From Achromobacter arsenitoxydans SY8 (GTDB taxonomy: Bacteria; Pseudomonadota; Gammaproteobacteria; Burkholderiales; Burkholderiaceae_B): 64,000 nt of DNA. The translations under genes were made by a program, and so were the position numbers. The stretch's first letter is position 1; every line of letters starts with the position of its first letter. A model generated the notes under the pieces. It did not search any database. It had not been told where the DNA came from and saw only the letters and a list, made by a program, of their open reading frames with translations. This document shows positions 7,627 to 15,960 of this stretch, piece after piece. Where the stretch lies: the NCBI RefSeq assembly GCF_000236785.1, contig NZ_AGUF01000058.1:42745-106744 (forward strand). The letters run 5' to 3'.

Positions 7627-9612
7627 TTATTCGAAACGGAAAGACAGCAGGGTGATGTCGTCGCGCTGGGGCCGCCCACCCTGGTACTCGGCAAGCGCCT
7701 GGGTGAACGCGGACGCCTGTTCGGTTAACGGCCGTCCGGCGTGCGTCTTGAGCATCTCCGCGAATCGCGTGTTGCCAAATCCGAACCCGTGCTCGCCGCC
7801 CGCCTGATCCAGGAAACCGTCGGTGGCCAGGTAGTACGTCCAGCCCGGCTCCATCTGCAATGCAATGTTTTCGTAGACCCCCACGCGCTTGTCGCCCAGC
7901 GCCCGCTTGGCGCCCGGCACCTCGCGCAAGGTCTGGCCGTCGCTTGCGTACAGGCTGATCTTTGCGCCCGCGTACAGCAGCCTGCCGGTCTGGCGGTCAA
8001 TATATACCAGGCCCGCATCGGTGTTGGTGGCCAGGGCCCGAGGCAATTGCGCGTCCGCAAGCATGGCGCGGATGGCATTGTCGGTACGGGTCAGGATGCC
8101 GGCCGGATCGCCCGGTCCCACCTCGGTGATGGCCAGGTCGATCGCGGCGCGCGCCAGCATTGTCATCAGCGCGCCGGGCACGCCGTGGCCCGCGCAATCC
8201 ATGATGCCCAGCAGGCAATTGGCGCCGTCCGAGCGGAACACGTAAAAGTCGCCGCCGACCACGTCGCGGGGCTTCCACAGCACGAAGTGATGCGCGCCCA
8301 GCGACTGGGTCAGCTGGCGGTCCGGCAGGATCGCGCGCTGAATCAGGCTGGCGTAGTCGATGGAGTCGTCAATCTTCTTGTGTGCGGCCGCCATGGCGCG
8401 ATTGGCGTCCTCAAGCTCCGAGGTGCGTTCGCGCACTTTGGTTTCCAGTTCGGCCGTGTGCTTGCGGACCTTGTCGGCCATGACGCCGAAGGCGCGGCTG
8501 AGATCGCCGATTTCGTCCTGCCCGCCGGGCGGCAGGCGCACGTCGTAGCTGCCGTCGGCAATGGCGCGCGCCGACTGCTGCAGGCGGCGCAGGGGCCGCA
8601 GCATCAGGCGTTCGATCGCGTAGCCGAAGCACAGCAGCATGGCCGCGAACAGCACCACCAGGCCGATAGCCGCCGGCCACAGCCAGCCCGTCTCCAGCAC
8701 GCGGGCCGCGCCCAGGTCCACTACGGTCATGACGTGCCAGTGCAGTTCGGGCATGTACGCCACGGAGACCAGCTGGCGCACGCCGTCCATCTTCACCCAG
8801 GCCGACTGCACGGACTGCGGATCGGCCTGGGCGGCGCGCATGGCCGCCAGCAGATCGGCGCGGCCCTCGCCAGCGTCCAGCAGGTTGAAGACCATGCCCT
8901 TGCCCGTCGCGCCGCCCGCGCCGGAGTTGTAGGCGATGAGCGCCGGATTCATGTGCGCCTGGATGGCGCCCTCTTCGTCGACGATGATGGGCGTGACGCC
9001 GGGCTGCCCGCTGTTGACGAATTCCTTCAGGAAGCCGCCCACGTCCAGGCCCGCACCGGTCAGACCCAAGACCCGGTCGCCGTCCCGCACCTGCACGTTG
9101 ATCCAGACCTTCGTGGTCTTGATCTTCAGGTCGGGATTGACGTTGATGTTGTAGCGGGACGGCGATTTGAGCGACGCGTAGAACCAGCCGTCGTCGGCGG
9201 CGCCGGGGTTGAGGGTGTAGCGCGGCGCATCGGACAGCGGCTTGTCGTCATTGAAGTAGTAATTGCCCGTCGCGGCGCTGGCGATGAAATAGGCGCGTCC
9301 CAGCAGGTCGCGGCGATAGCCGTCGGCTTCGCGGAAGAAGAGTTCACGCGCGGCCGGATCGCTCTCGTTGCGCAGCCAGCGGCGCGTGACCTCGCTGTCG
9401 GCCAGCCGCTGCGACAGCGCCAGCTCGCGCGACACCGGCGCCAGCACGCGCTGGCGGTTCAGCTGTGTGAAATTGTCGGCAAAGGCGCGCCCGAAGTGTT
9501 CTTTGACCCCGTCCAGCACCTGCCAGCCGATCAAGGCGGCCGGCGCCAGGGCGACCAGACACGCCAACAGCAACGCCATTAGTGATTTCTTGCGCAAACC
9601 CCATTTCGCCAT
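7627..9612 (-). CDS. siaA: SiaA, membrane PP2C/SpoIIE-type phosphatase with sensor and HAMP domains
   Basis: The start at 9612 (MAKWGLRKK) is chosen because AGGAAG precedes it; a longer frame from 9741 adds 43 residues that would put a non-signal extension before the first membrane helix. The 661-aa protein has a helix at 11-32, an extracytoplasmic Cache-like sensor (about 35-305), a second helix (310-333), HAMP (334-385), a coiled-coil linker (385-420) and a SpoIIE-type PP2C domain. Metal-binding acidic residues are visible at D455 (GGDFY), D472 (MDCAGHG), D598 (ATDGFLD) and D651/D652 (RDDITLL). It should dephosphorylate SiaC in response to an external signal. It is the first gene of the operon. 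Confidence 0.92.
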   Translation of the reverse strand: MAKWGLRKKSLMALLLACLVALAPAALIGWQVLDGVKEHFGRAFADNFTQLNRQRVLAPVSRELALSQRLADSEVTRRWLRNESDPAARELFFREADGYRRDLLGRAYFIASAATGNYYFNDDKPLSDAPRYTLNPGAADDGWFYASLKSPSRYNINVNPDLKIKTTKVWINVQVRDGDRVLGLTGAGLDVGGFLKEFVNSGQPGVTPIIVDEEGAIQAHMNPALIAYNSGAGGATGKGMVFNLLDAGEGRADLLAAMRAAQADPQSVQSAWVKMDGVRQLVSVAYMPELHWHVMTVVDLGAARVLETGWLWPAAIGLVVLFAAMLLCFGYAIERLMLRPLRRLQQSARAIADGSYDVRLPPGGQDEIGDLSRAFGVMADKVRKHTAELETKVRERTSELEDANRAMAAAHKKIDDSIDYASLIQRAILPDRQLTQSLGAHHFVLWKPRDVVGGDFYVFRSDGANCLLGIMDCAGHGVPGALMTMLARAAIDLAITEVGPGDPAGILTRTDNAIRAMLADAQLPRALATNTDAGLVYIDRQTGRLLYAGAKISLYASDGQTLREVPGAKRALGDKRVGVYENIALQMEPGWTYYLATDGFLDQAGGEHGFGFGNTRFAEMLKTHAGRPLTEQASAFTQALAEYQGGRPQRDDITLLSFRFE

Positions 9613-9917
9613 GCAAAGTCTTCCTGACAGCCTGATGAGTCGCCACGCGCGAAAAGGGGACGCAACATGAGCGCAGGCCGTGTCGGCGCGCTGCTGCTGG
9701 TGTCCTGCCTCTTGAGCCATGAGCCGGATCGCCGGAACCACCCTATAGGGAGGCCGGCGCGGCTAGTGTAGATAACAGTGGGGTTAATTGATACAGGTGC
9801 AAACGTCTGGATGCGTTGCGGACACCTTAAGTTTCACCGCAGCAATATAAATCTTGATTTATTGCGGTTTATATCAGGTTTTGTTACCACTCGGCCACGC
9901 CTATTGCAGCTTTATTG
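9613..9917. other. Intergenic region between the livF end and siaA, with AT-rich hairpin
   Basis: This 305-bp gap must hold the sia promoter and the end of the upstream leftward ABC operon. An AT-rich island at about 9835-9880 stands out from the GC-rich surroundings. It contains complementary blocks TAAATC (9848-9853) and GATTTA (9856-9861), and a second possible pairing of ATATAAA (9845-9851) with TTTATAT (9868-9874). I could not fix a single promoter with confidence. Confidence 0.5.
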
Positions 9918-10622
9918 CTACACGCCCAGGTAGCGTTCCCACAGGGCGCGGTCGGCGTCGAGGGCGGCGGAATCGCCGGTCCAGACCACTTTGCCGCGTT
10001 CGAGAATGACGTGGCGGTCGGCCAGGCTCAGCAACCTTTCGACATATTTGTCGATGACCAAAATGGTCTGCCCCGCCTCGCGCAGGCGCGCCAGGCAATT
10101 CCAGATTTCCTCGCGGATCTTCGGCGCCAGGCCTTCCGTCGCCTCGTCCAGGATGAGCAGGCGCGGGTTGGTCACCAGCGCGCGGCCGATCGCAAGCATC
10201 TGCTGTTCGCCGCCCGACAACTGGTTGCCCATGTTGCGGGCCCGCTCCGCGAGCCGGGGGAAGAGTTCGAACACGCGCTCGGGGGTCCAGGGTTCGCCGA
10301 TTTCCGGGTTGCGCGCCGCCACGAAGGCGGTCAGGTGTTCGCGGACGGTCAGGTTGGGAAAGCACTGCCGTCCTTCCGGGACGATGGCCATGCCGACCCG
10401 CGCAATGCGATCCGGGCTCCAGCCGCTGATGTCCTGTCCGGCGAAGCTGATCTTGCCGCCGCGCAGCGGCAACTGGCCGAACAGGGTGCGCAGCAGCGTG
10501 GTCTTGCCCATGCCGTTTCGGCCCAGCAGGGTTACGACCTGGCCCGCGCCAATTTCAAGGTCCACGCCGAACAGCACCTGGCTGGCGCCGTAGCCGCTCT
10601 TGGCCGATTCGATGGTCAGCAT
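9918..10622 (-). CDS. livF: ABC transporter ATP-binding protein, LivF type
   Basis: The 234-aa ATPase has Walker A GRNGMGKTT (residues about 34-42), signature LSGGEQQ and Walker B LLILDEATEG, with the short LivF form of the branched-chain amino acid (HAAT) family. It powers import together with LivG, two permeases and a periplasmic binding protein encoded upstream. The ATG overlaps the livG stop by one base (TAATG), so the two ATPases are probably coupled. The Liv name is by family; the MarR-linked operator upstream suggests an aromatic or related substrate rather than leucine. Confidence 0.92.
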   Translation of the reverse strand: MLTIESAKSGYGASQVLFGVDLEIGAGQVVTLLGRNGMGKTTLLRTLFGQLPLRGGKISFAGQDISGWSPDRIARVGMAIVPEGRQCFPNLTVREHLTAFVAARNPEIGEPWTPERVFELFPRLAERARNMGNQLSGGEQQMLAIGRALVTNPRLLILDEATEGLAPKIREEIWNCLARLREAGQTILVIDKYVERLLSLADRHVILERGKVVWTGDSAALDADRALWERYLGV

Positions 10623-11410
10623 TACGCGGTCTCCTCGTCGCCCAGGTAGGCTTGGCGCACTTCCGGATTGGCGCGGATCTCGTCCGGCGTACCGGACGCG
10701 ATCACGCGGCCATACACCAGCACCGAAAGGCGGTCGGCCAGGCGGAACACCGCCTGCATGTCGTGTTCAACCAGCAGCATCGCGGCGCGTCCCCGCATGG
10801 ATTCGATCAGTTCAGTCAGCCGGACGGTTTCGTCGGGCCCCATGCCCGCCATGGGCTCGTCCAGCAGCAGCACCTTGGGCCGGGCGGCCAGCGCCAGGGC
10901 GAATTCCACCTTGCGCTGCTCGCCGTGCGGCAGGGTGCCGGCCGGGCGTTCCAGCAGGCCGGCATCAATGGCGCATTCCCGGGCCAGTTCCCGCGCCTGC
11001 TCGTACAGCGCGGACTCGGCCACCCGCGGCTTCCAGAACCGGAAGCTGCTGCCTGAATGGGCCTGGACGGCCAGGACCAGGTTGTCCAGCACGCTGGACT
11101 GTTTGAAGATATTGGTGATCTGGTACGACCGCGACAGCCCCGCCGCGACGCGCTGGTGCGCGTTCATCGCGGTAACGTCGCGGCCATCGACCGAGAGCGT
11201 CCCGGAATCCGCGGCCAGCGTGCCGGACAGCAGATGGATCAGCGTGGACTTGCCAGCGCCGTTGGGGCCGATCAGCGCGTGGATCTCGCCCGGCTGCAGG
11301 GACAGCGACACGTTGTCCGTGGCCACCAGCGCGCCAAAGCGGCGCACCAATCCGTGCGCCTGCAAGGCGGGCGCGGCGGCGTTCGAGGAAGCATGCATCG
11401 GATTGCTCAT
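10622..11410 (-). CDS. livG: ABC transporter ATP-binding protein, LivG type
   Basis: The start at 11410 (MSNPMHASS) overlaps the livM stop as ATGA and gives a 262-aa protein; an upstream frame to 11545 would run into livM and is not credible. Walker A is GPNGAGKST, the signature region is the diverged LPHGEQRKVE, and Walker B is LLLDEPMAGM followed by the H-loop LLVEHDM. The long helical insertion typical of LivG is present between Walker A and the signature. It pairs with the LivF-type ATPase to drive import. The diverged signature (HGEQ rather than SGGQ) is usual in LivG. Confidence 0.92.
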   Translation of the reverse strand: MSNPMHASSNAAAPALQAHGLVRRFGALVATDNVSLSLQPGEIHALIGPNGAGKSTLIHLLSGTLAADSGTLSVDGRDVTAMNAHQRVAAGLSRSYQITNIFKQSSVLDNLVLAVQAHSGSSFRFWKPRVAESALYEQARELARECAIDAGLLERPAGTLPHGEQRKVEFALALAARPKVLLLDEPMAGMGPDETVRLTELIESMRGRAAMLLVEHDMQAVFRLADRLSVLVYGRVIASGTPDEIRANPEVRQAYLGDEETA

Positions 11411-12369
11411 GAGCCCACCTTGCCCGATTGCGGCGCGGCGCGTCCGCTGAACAGCGGGCCGAACAGCCCGACCAGGCCGCGCGGCGCGCCAAACACCACG
11501 CACAGCAACAGCACGCCCAACGGCAAGTGCCAGTATTCGGTCCAAAGGCGCAGCACTTCTTCAAGCGTCAGCATCACCACCGCGCCGGCCACGCCGCCGT
11601 AGCGCAGGCCGATCCCGCCCACCAGCACCATGATCAGCAGGTTGGCCGACTGGGTCCAGTGCATCAGGCTGGGCGAGATGAACAGGTTGTGGTTGGCGAG
11701 CAGCGCGCCGGCCAGTCCCGCCGCCGCGCCGCTCAGGGTGAACGCCATGAGCTTGATGCGGTAGACCGGATAGCCCATGGATTCCATGCGCGACTCGTTC
11801 TCGCGGATGCCCTGCAGCGCCGTGCCGAAGCGCGACGCCACCACGCGGCCGAAGACCCACATCAGCAGCGCGAACAGCGCCAGCACCAGGTAGTAGAAGC
11901 TGACGTCGTTGGCCAGGTCGATGCCGGGCAGGCTGGAATAGCCGGGCAGGTTCAGCCCGTCTTCCCCGCCGTACTGGCGCAGCGAGATGAAGATGTAGAA
12001 CAGCATCTGCGCGAACGCCAGCGTGATCATGATGAAGTAGACGCCGCGCGTGCGCAGGGAGATCGCGCCGGTGATGCAGGCCAGCACGGCGGCCAGCAGC
12101 ATCGCCACAGGCCACGAGATCAGCGCGGACGTGACGCCGGACATGGCCAGGATGCCCACCGCATAGGCGCCCGCGCCGAAGAACGCCGCGTGTCCCAGCG
12201 CCACCATGCCGCCGTAGCCCAGGATCAGGTTCAGGCTGGTCGCGGCCAGCGCATAGATGAGCACGCGCCGCACGAACGAAATGTAGAAGTCCAGGCCCAG
12301 CATCGGCGCCACCAGCGGGAACACCGCCAGCGCGGCCAGCAGGACCACGGTCCAGATTTTGGTCTTCAT
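11407..12369 (-). CDS. livM: Branched-chain-type ABC transporter permease, LivM type
   Basis: The 320-aa inner-membrane protein starts at MKTKIWTVV with an N-terminal hydrophobic helix and has about nine to ten hydrophobic segments. It carries the LivM family stretch NLILGYGGMVALGHAAFFG and the cytoplasmic loop GIRENESRMESMGY that contacts the ATPases. The gene lies two bases after the livH-type gene and overlaps livG by four bases. It forms the translocation pore with the LivH-type permease. The true solute is not readable from the sequence. Confidence 0.92.
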   Translation of the reverse strand: MKTKIWTVVLLAALAVFPLVAPMLGLDFYISFVRRVLIYALAATSLNLILGYGGMVALGHAAFFGAGAYAVGILAMSGVTSALISWPVAMLLAAVLACITGAISLRTRGVYFIMITLAFAQMLFYIFISLRQYGGEDGLNLPGYSSLPGIDLANDVSFYYLVLALFALLMWVFGRVVASRFGTALQGIRENESRMESMGYPVYRIKLMAFTLSGAAAGLAGALLANHNLFISPSLMHWTQSANLLIMVLVGGIGLRYGGVAGAVVMLTLEEVLRLWTEYWHLPLGVLLLCVVFGAPRGLVGLFGPLFSGRAAPQSGKVGS

Positions 12370-12371
12370 GG

Positions 12372-13292
12372 TCAGCCCCGCGCCGGAAACAGGCCGGAGG
12401 GCCGGAACACCAGCACAGCCGCCATCAATACGTAAATAGCGATGGCGGCGAGCGTCGGGCCGACGCTGGAAGCCACGGCCGGAGAAAAGACCTGGCGCAG
12501 CAGCATCGGCAGGAAGGCCCGCCCCGCCGTGTCGACCATGCCCACCAGCAGGGCGCCGACAAAGGCGCCCCGGATCGAGCCGATACCCCCGATGACGATG
12601 CACACCAGCACCAGGATCAGGATTTCCTCGCCCATGCCCACCTGCACCGAGGTGATCGGCCCCAGCAGCGCGCCAGCCACGGCGGCCAGCATGGCGCCCA
12701 GCACGAACACGCCCAGGAACAGCAGCGGCACGCGCACGCCCATCAGGGTGGCCATCTGGCGGTTGGACGCGCCGGCCCGCACCAGCACGCCGGCGCGAGT
12801 GCGCGTCACGAACCAGTACAGACCCGCCGCGGCGGCCACGCCGAACACGATGATCATCAGGCGGTAGGCCGGGTACAGCAGGTCGGGCAGGAGGCGCACG
12901 GGGCCGGACAGCACCGCAGGCATGTTGAGCATGACCGGGGCGGGTCCCCAGATCATCTTGACCAGGTCATTGGCGATGAGAATGACCGCGTAGGTGCCCA
13001 GCACCTGCGCCAGGTGATCGCGCAGCGCCAGGCGGCGGATCAGCGTGAGTTCCAGCACGATGCCGACGATGCCCGTCGCGACCGCGGCCACCAGGACGGC
13101 GGCCGTGAATGAACCCGTGCGTTGCATGGTTTCGGCGGCGACATAGGCGCCAGCCATGTAGAGCGAGCCGTGAGCCAGATTCATGATGTCCATGATGCCG
13201 AACACCAGGGTCAGCCCGGCCGCGATCAGAAACAACATCAACCCAAACTGCAGACCGTTCAGCAATTGCTCGACGATCAGCGTAAACGTCAT
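12372..13292 (-). CDS. livH: Branched-chain-type ABC transporter permease, LivH type
   Basis: The 306-aa membrane protein begins MTFTLIVEQLLNGLQFGL, as LivH proteins do, and carries the family motif GIMDIMNLAHGSLYM. Several hydrophobic segments follow, with the conserved cytoplasmic loop around VRAGASNRQMATLMGV and the C-terminal GGIGSIRGAFVGA block. It is the second gene of the operon, separated from the binding-protein gene by 227 bp that contain strong hairpins, so it may be expressed at a lower level than the binding protein. Confidence 0.92.
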   Translation of the reverse strand: MTFTLIVEQLLNGLQFGLMLFLIAAGLTLVFGIMDIMNLAHGSLYMAGAYVAAETMQRTGSFTAAVLVAAVATGIVGIVLELTLIRRLALRDHLAQVLGTYAVILIANDLVKMIWGPAPVMLNMPAVLSGPVRLLPDLLYPAYRLMIIVFGVAAAAGLYWFVTRTRAGVLVRAGASNRQMATLMGVRVPLLFLGVFVLGAMLAAVAGALLGPITSVQVGMGEEILILVLVCIVIGGIGSIRGAFVGALLVGMVDTAGRAFLPMLLRQVFSPAVASSVGPTLAAIAIYVLMAAVLVFRPSGLFPARG

Positions 13293-13446
13293 GAAAACTT
13301 CCCCCTTGCCGCGCGATGCCGATGGGCCCTCGCGACCAAATCACTAAGCTATCCAACCTGCTTCCCGCAACTATCCGCAGCGCACGATTCATGAGCCGCC
13401 GCCACGCGCGGTCGCGCGGAGCCGGCTTTGCCGGTCCGCAGCGACG

Positions 13447-13513
13447 CCCCCTTGAGGGGGAAGCGCGCAGCGCTTCGGGGGTGGGCCCCATTCCGGAAGC
13501 GCAAAGCGCTTCG
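13447..13513. repeat. Hairpin cluster between the binding-protein gene and livH
   Basis: Three stems follow one another just after the stop codon of the leftward binding-protein gene: CCCCC/GGGGG (13447-13460), AAGCGC/GCGCTT (13461-13475) and GAAGCGC/GCGCTTC with an AAA loop (13497-13513). The block reads as a repeat of a GCGCTTCGGGGG unit. From memory such blocks are common between genes in Bordetella-like genomes. They could act as a partial terminator or mRNA stabiliser that raises binding-protein yield relative to the permeases. Confidence 0.6.
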
Positions 13514-13519
13514 GGGGGG

Positions 13520-14686
13520 TCACATCTTTTTGCAGTCGCCGACGTAGACGTCCTGATACTTGTCGAACACCTTGCCCACCAGCTTGTTGGTGATGCGGCC
13601 GCTGCCGTCCTTTTCGACGACGCGCAGGTAGTAGGCCTGGATGGGGTAGTGGTTCTTGCCGTAGGTGAAGCTGCCGCGCACCGAGGGGTAATCGGCCTTT
13701 TCCAGCGCCTTCACGATGGCTTCGCGGTCTGACGCCTTGCCGCCGGCCTGCTTGACGGCGGCGTCCATGGCCATGATCACGTCGTAGGCCTGGGCGGCGT
13801 AGACCGACGGGTAGCGGCCGTTGTATTCCTTGCGGAACGCGTCCACGAAGGCCTTGTTCTGCGGCACGTCCAGGTCATGCGCCCACTGCGCCGTGTTGTA
13901 CATGCCCAGCATGGGGTCGCCCACGGCCTGGATCACGTCTTCGTCGGCCGAGAAGCCCGGGCCGATCAGCTTGACGCTTTGCGACAGGCCGGCGGACACG
14001 AACTGCTTGACGAAGTTGATGCCCATGCCGCCCGGCAGGAAGATGTAGACGGCGTCGGGCTTGGCGGCGCGGATCTGCGCGATCTCGGCGGCGTAGTCGA
14101 TCTGGCCTAGCTTGGTGTAGACCTCGTCGCCGGGCGCGGTCTTGTAGCCGCGCTTGAAGCCGGTCAGCGCATCCTTGCCCGCCGGATAGTCCGGGGCCAT
14201 GATGAACATCTTCTTGAAGCCGCGGTCCGCGGCGACCTTGCCGGCCGCCTCATGGAAGGCGTCGTTCTGGTAGGACGTGCCGAACCAGTAGTTGTTGCAC
14301 TGGGCGCCGGCGAACTGGCTGGGGCCGGGATTGTTCGACAGGTAGGGCACCTTGGCGGCGAACAGCGCCGGGCCGACGGCCAGGGCAACGTTCGAGCCGA
14401 TGGGGCCGGTAAAGAAGTCGACCTTTTCGCGCTGGATGTAGCGCGTGACGAGCTGGCGGGCCTGGTCCGGATTGCCGCCCATGTCGGTTTGCACAAATTC
14501 CGCGGGCTGTCCGCCCAGCTTGCTGCCCAGCTGCTTGATGGCCAGGTTGAAGCCGTCGCGGGCTTCGGCGCCAAGCGCCGAGAACGGGCCGGAGATGTCG
14601 TTGGCGATGCCGACCTTGATGGTGTCGGCATGGGCCAATGCCGGAACCAGGGCGGCGGCAGCCAGAAGGGAAGTGATCAAACGCAT
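13520..14686 (-). CDS. Periplasmic substrate-binding protein of a branched-chain-type ABC importer
   Basis: The start at 14686 gives a 388-aa precursor with a signal peptide (cleavage near ALAHA/DT, residue 20). A GGAG lies upstream of this ATG; the longer frame to 14845 lacks a signal sequence and is rejected. The mature part is a type I periplasmic binding fold of the Leu/Ile/Val family, with IKVGIANDISGPFSALG at its start and a C-terminal Cys pair region. Family members bind amino acids, amides and aromatic acids. It is the first gene of the importer operon and is transcribed divergently from the hydrolase-marR pair. Confidence 0.92.
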   Translation of the reverse strand: MRLITSLLAAAALVPALAHADTIKVGIANDISGPFSALGAEARDGFNLAIKQLGSKLGGQPAEFVQTDMGGNPDQARQLVTRYIQREKVDFFTGPIGSNVALAVGPALFAAKVPYLSNNPGPSQFAGAQCNNYWFGTSYQNDAFHEAAGKVAADRGFKKMFIMAPDYPAGKDALTGFKRGYKTAPGDEVYTKLGQIDYAAEIAQIRAAKPDAVYIFLPGGMGINFVKQFVSAGLSQSVKLIGPGFSADEDVIQAVGDPMLGMYNTAQWAHDLDVPQNKAFVDAFRKEYNGRYPSVYAAQAYDVIMAMDAAVKQAGGKASDREAIVKALEKADYPSVRGSFTYGKNHYPIQAYYLRVVEKDGSGRITNKLVGKVFDKYQDVYVGDCKKM

Positions 14687-15012
14687 GGTGGTGTGCTCCG
14701 TGCGCGAGCCCGCGCAGAGGGTGTTCTTTTTGAAGGTGCGATTCGAAAGACTTCTATGTCCGGCCAACCGGCGCCATTGCGCCGCCGTCAGGCCGGTGCC
14801 GGCAAGAAGTATTGCCTGCAACGCCGTGATCCCGTCATGCAGCAAAGGGAAAACTGGCGTGGTTCATAGTTTAGGTTTAAAGTATTCGGCAAAACAAGTC
14901 TAGGGTTTTTACCAAAGGGTTATTACTAAGAGGGCCTTTGCCCACAAGCCTTTGTCCGCAAGCGATTGTCCGCAAACCCTGCCTTCGGGCCGTTGCCGGC
15001 AATGTCTTGCCC
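14687..15012. promoter_or_regulatory. Divergent control region of the ABC importer and the hydrolase-marR operon
   Basis: This 326-bp gap separates two divergent operons and contains no credible gene. A MarR-like operator lies at 14867-14886. On the minus strand a TTGTTT box followed after 18 bases by TAAACT overlaps that operator and is a candidate promoter for the importer. The importer leader would then be about 180 bases long. Confidence 0.55.
14867..14886. promoter_or_regulatory. MarR-like operator between the importer and marR operons
   Basis: The sequence is ATAGTTTAGGTTTAAAGTAT. Half-sites ATA-N-TTTA and TAAA-N-TAT face each other across four bases, the geometry of a MarR-family dimer site. 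It matches 17 of 20 positions of the site at 2029-2048. The adjacent MarR gene is the obvious candidate regulator, which is inference. Confidence 0.65.
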
Positions 15013-15960
15013 ATGAGTTCAAACCACGAACCTGCCGCCATGGTTACCCTTTACCGCAACTACGACCGCGCCGCACTGGACGTCCAGTACAACGCTCGCG
15101 CGACAGTACCCGACATCCAGCCGATACTCAAGAAATACGCCGAGGACAGCGCCGTGGCGCGGCGCACGCTGGAATGCGCGCTGGACGTGCCGTTCGGCAT
15201 GCATCCCGACGAATTGCTGGACATATTTCCAGCCGCGGGAGCCGCTCCCGGCAAGCCCGGCGCGCCCGTCTTCGTGTTCATCCACGGCGGCTACTGGCGC
15301 CTGCTTTCCAAGAACGAATCCAGCGGCATGGCGCCCGCTTTCACGCAGGCGGGCGCGGTGGTCGTGTCGGTGAACTATTCGCTGGCGCCTGCCGTCACCC
15401 TGGACCGCATCGTCGACCAGAACCGGCGCGCGCTGGCCTGGGTGCATCGCCACATCGCCGAATACGGCGGCGACCCGGCGCGCATCCACATCTGCGGCAG
15501 CTCCGCCGGCGGGCATCTGGTCGGCGCGCTGCTGGCCGGGGGCTGGCACGCCAGCTACGACGTGCCGCCCGGCGTGGTCCGCGGCGCCGCGCCCCTGTCG
15601 GGCCTGTTCGACCTGCGGCCGCTGGTGCACACCCACATCAACGAATGGATGCGCATGAGCGAGGCCGACGCCATCCGCAACAGCCCGGCGCTGCAGTTGC
15701 CGCAGGCCGGCTGCCCGCTGGTGGTCAGCTACGGCGAATCCGAAACCGACGAATTCAAGCGCCAGAGCGACGACTATCTTGCCGCCTGGCGCGAACGCGG
15801 TTTTCCCGGCAGCTATGTCCCGATGCCCGGCACAAATCACTACGATATCGTCCTGACGCTCAATGATCCGCATAGCCCGCTGACCCAAGCCATCTTCGAA
15901 CAGATGGGTCTGGCGCCCGCTCCTTCACGCATTCCCGGTATCCTTCCCCGCCATGACTGA
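15013..15960 (+). CDS. Alpha/beta hydrolase, kynurenine-formamidase-like
   Basis: The 315-aa protein has an alpha/beta-hydrolase fold with oxyanion motif HGGYW (91-95), nucleophile S164 in GSSAG and a C-terminal histidine in GTNHYD. The HGGYW form is typical of arylformamidase-like enzymes, which hydrolyse N-formylkynurenine, although related members act on other amides or esters. The start is uncertain: ATG at 15013 or 15040 is possible and neither has a clear ribosome-binding site. It overlaps marR by eight bases, so the two are co-transcribed. Linked to an aromatic acyl-CoA oxygenase through a shared operator, it may feed an anthranilate-type pathway. That link is inferred. Confidence 0.8.
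   Translation: MSSNHEPAAMVTLYRNYDRAALDVQYNARATVPDIQPILKKYAEDSAVARRTLECALDVPFGMHPDELLDIFPAAGAAPGKPGAPVFVFIHGGYWRLLSKNESSGMAPAFTQAGAVVVSVNYSLAPAVTLDRIVDQNRRALAWVHRHIAEYGGDPARIHICGSSAGGHLVGALLAGGWHASYDVPPGVVRGAAPLSGLFDLRPLVHTHINEWMRMSEADAIRNSPALQLPQAGCPLVVSYGESETDEFKRQSDDYLAAWRERGFPGSYVPMPGTNHYDIVLTLNDPHSPLTQAIFEQMGLAPAPSRIPGILPRHD

Noticed and set aside
7627-9741. Longer SiaA start at 9741
   Set aside because: The extra 43 residues precede the membrane helix without signal features, and the ATG at 9612 has a proper ribosome-binding site.
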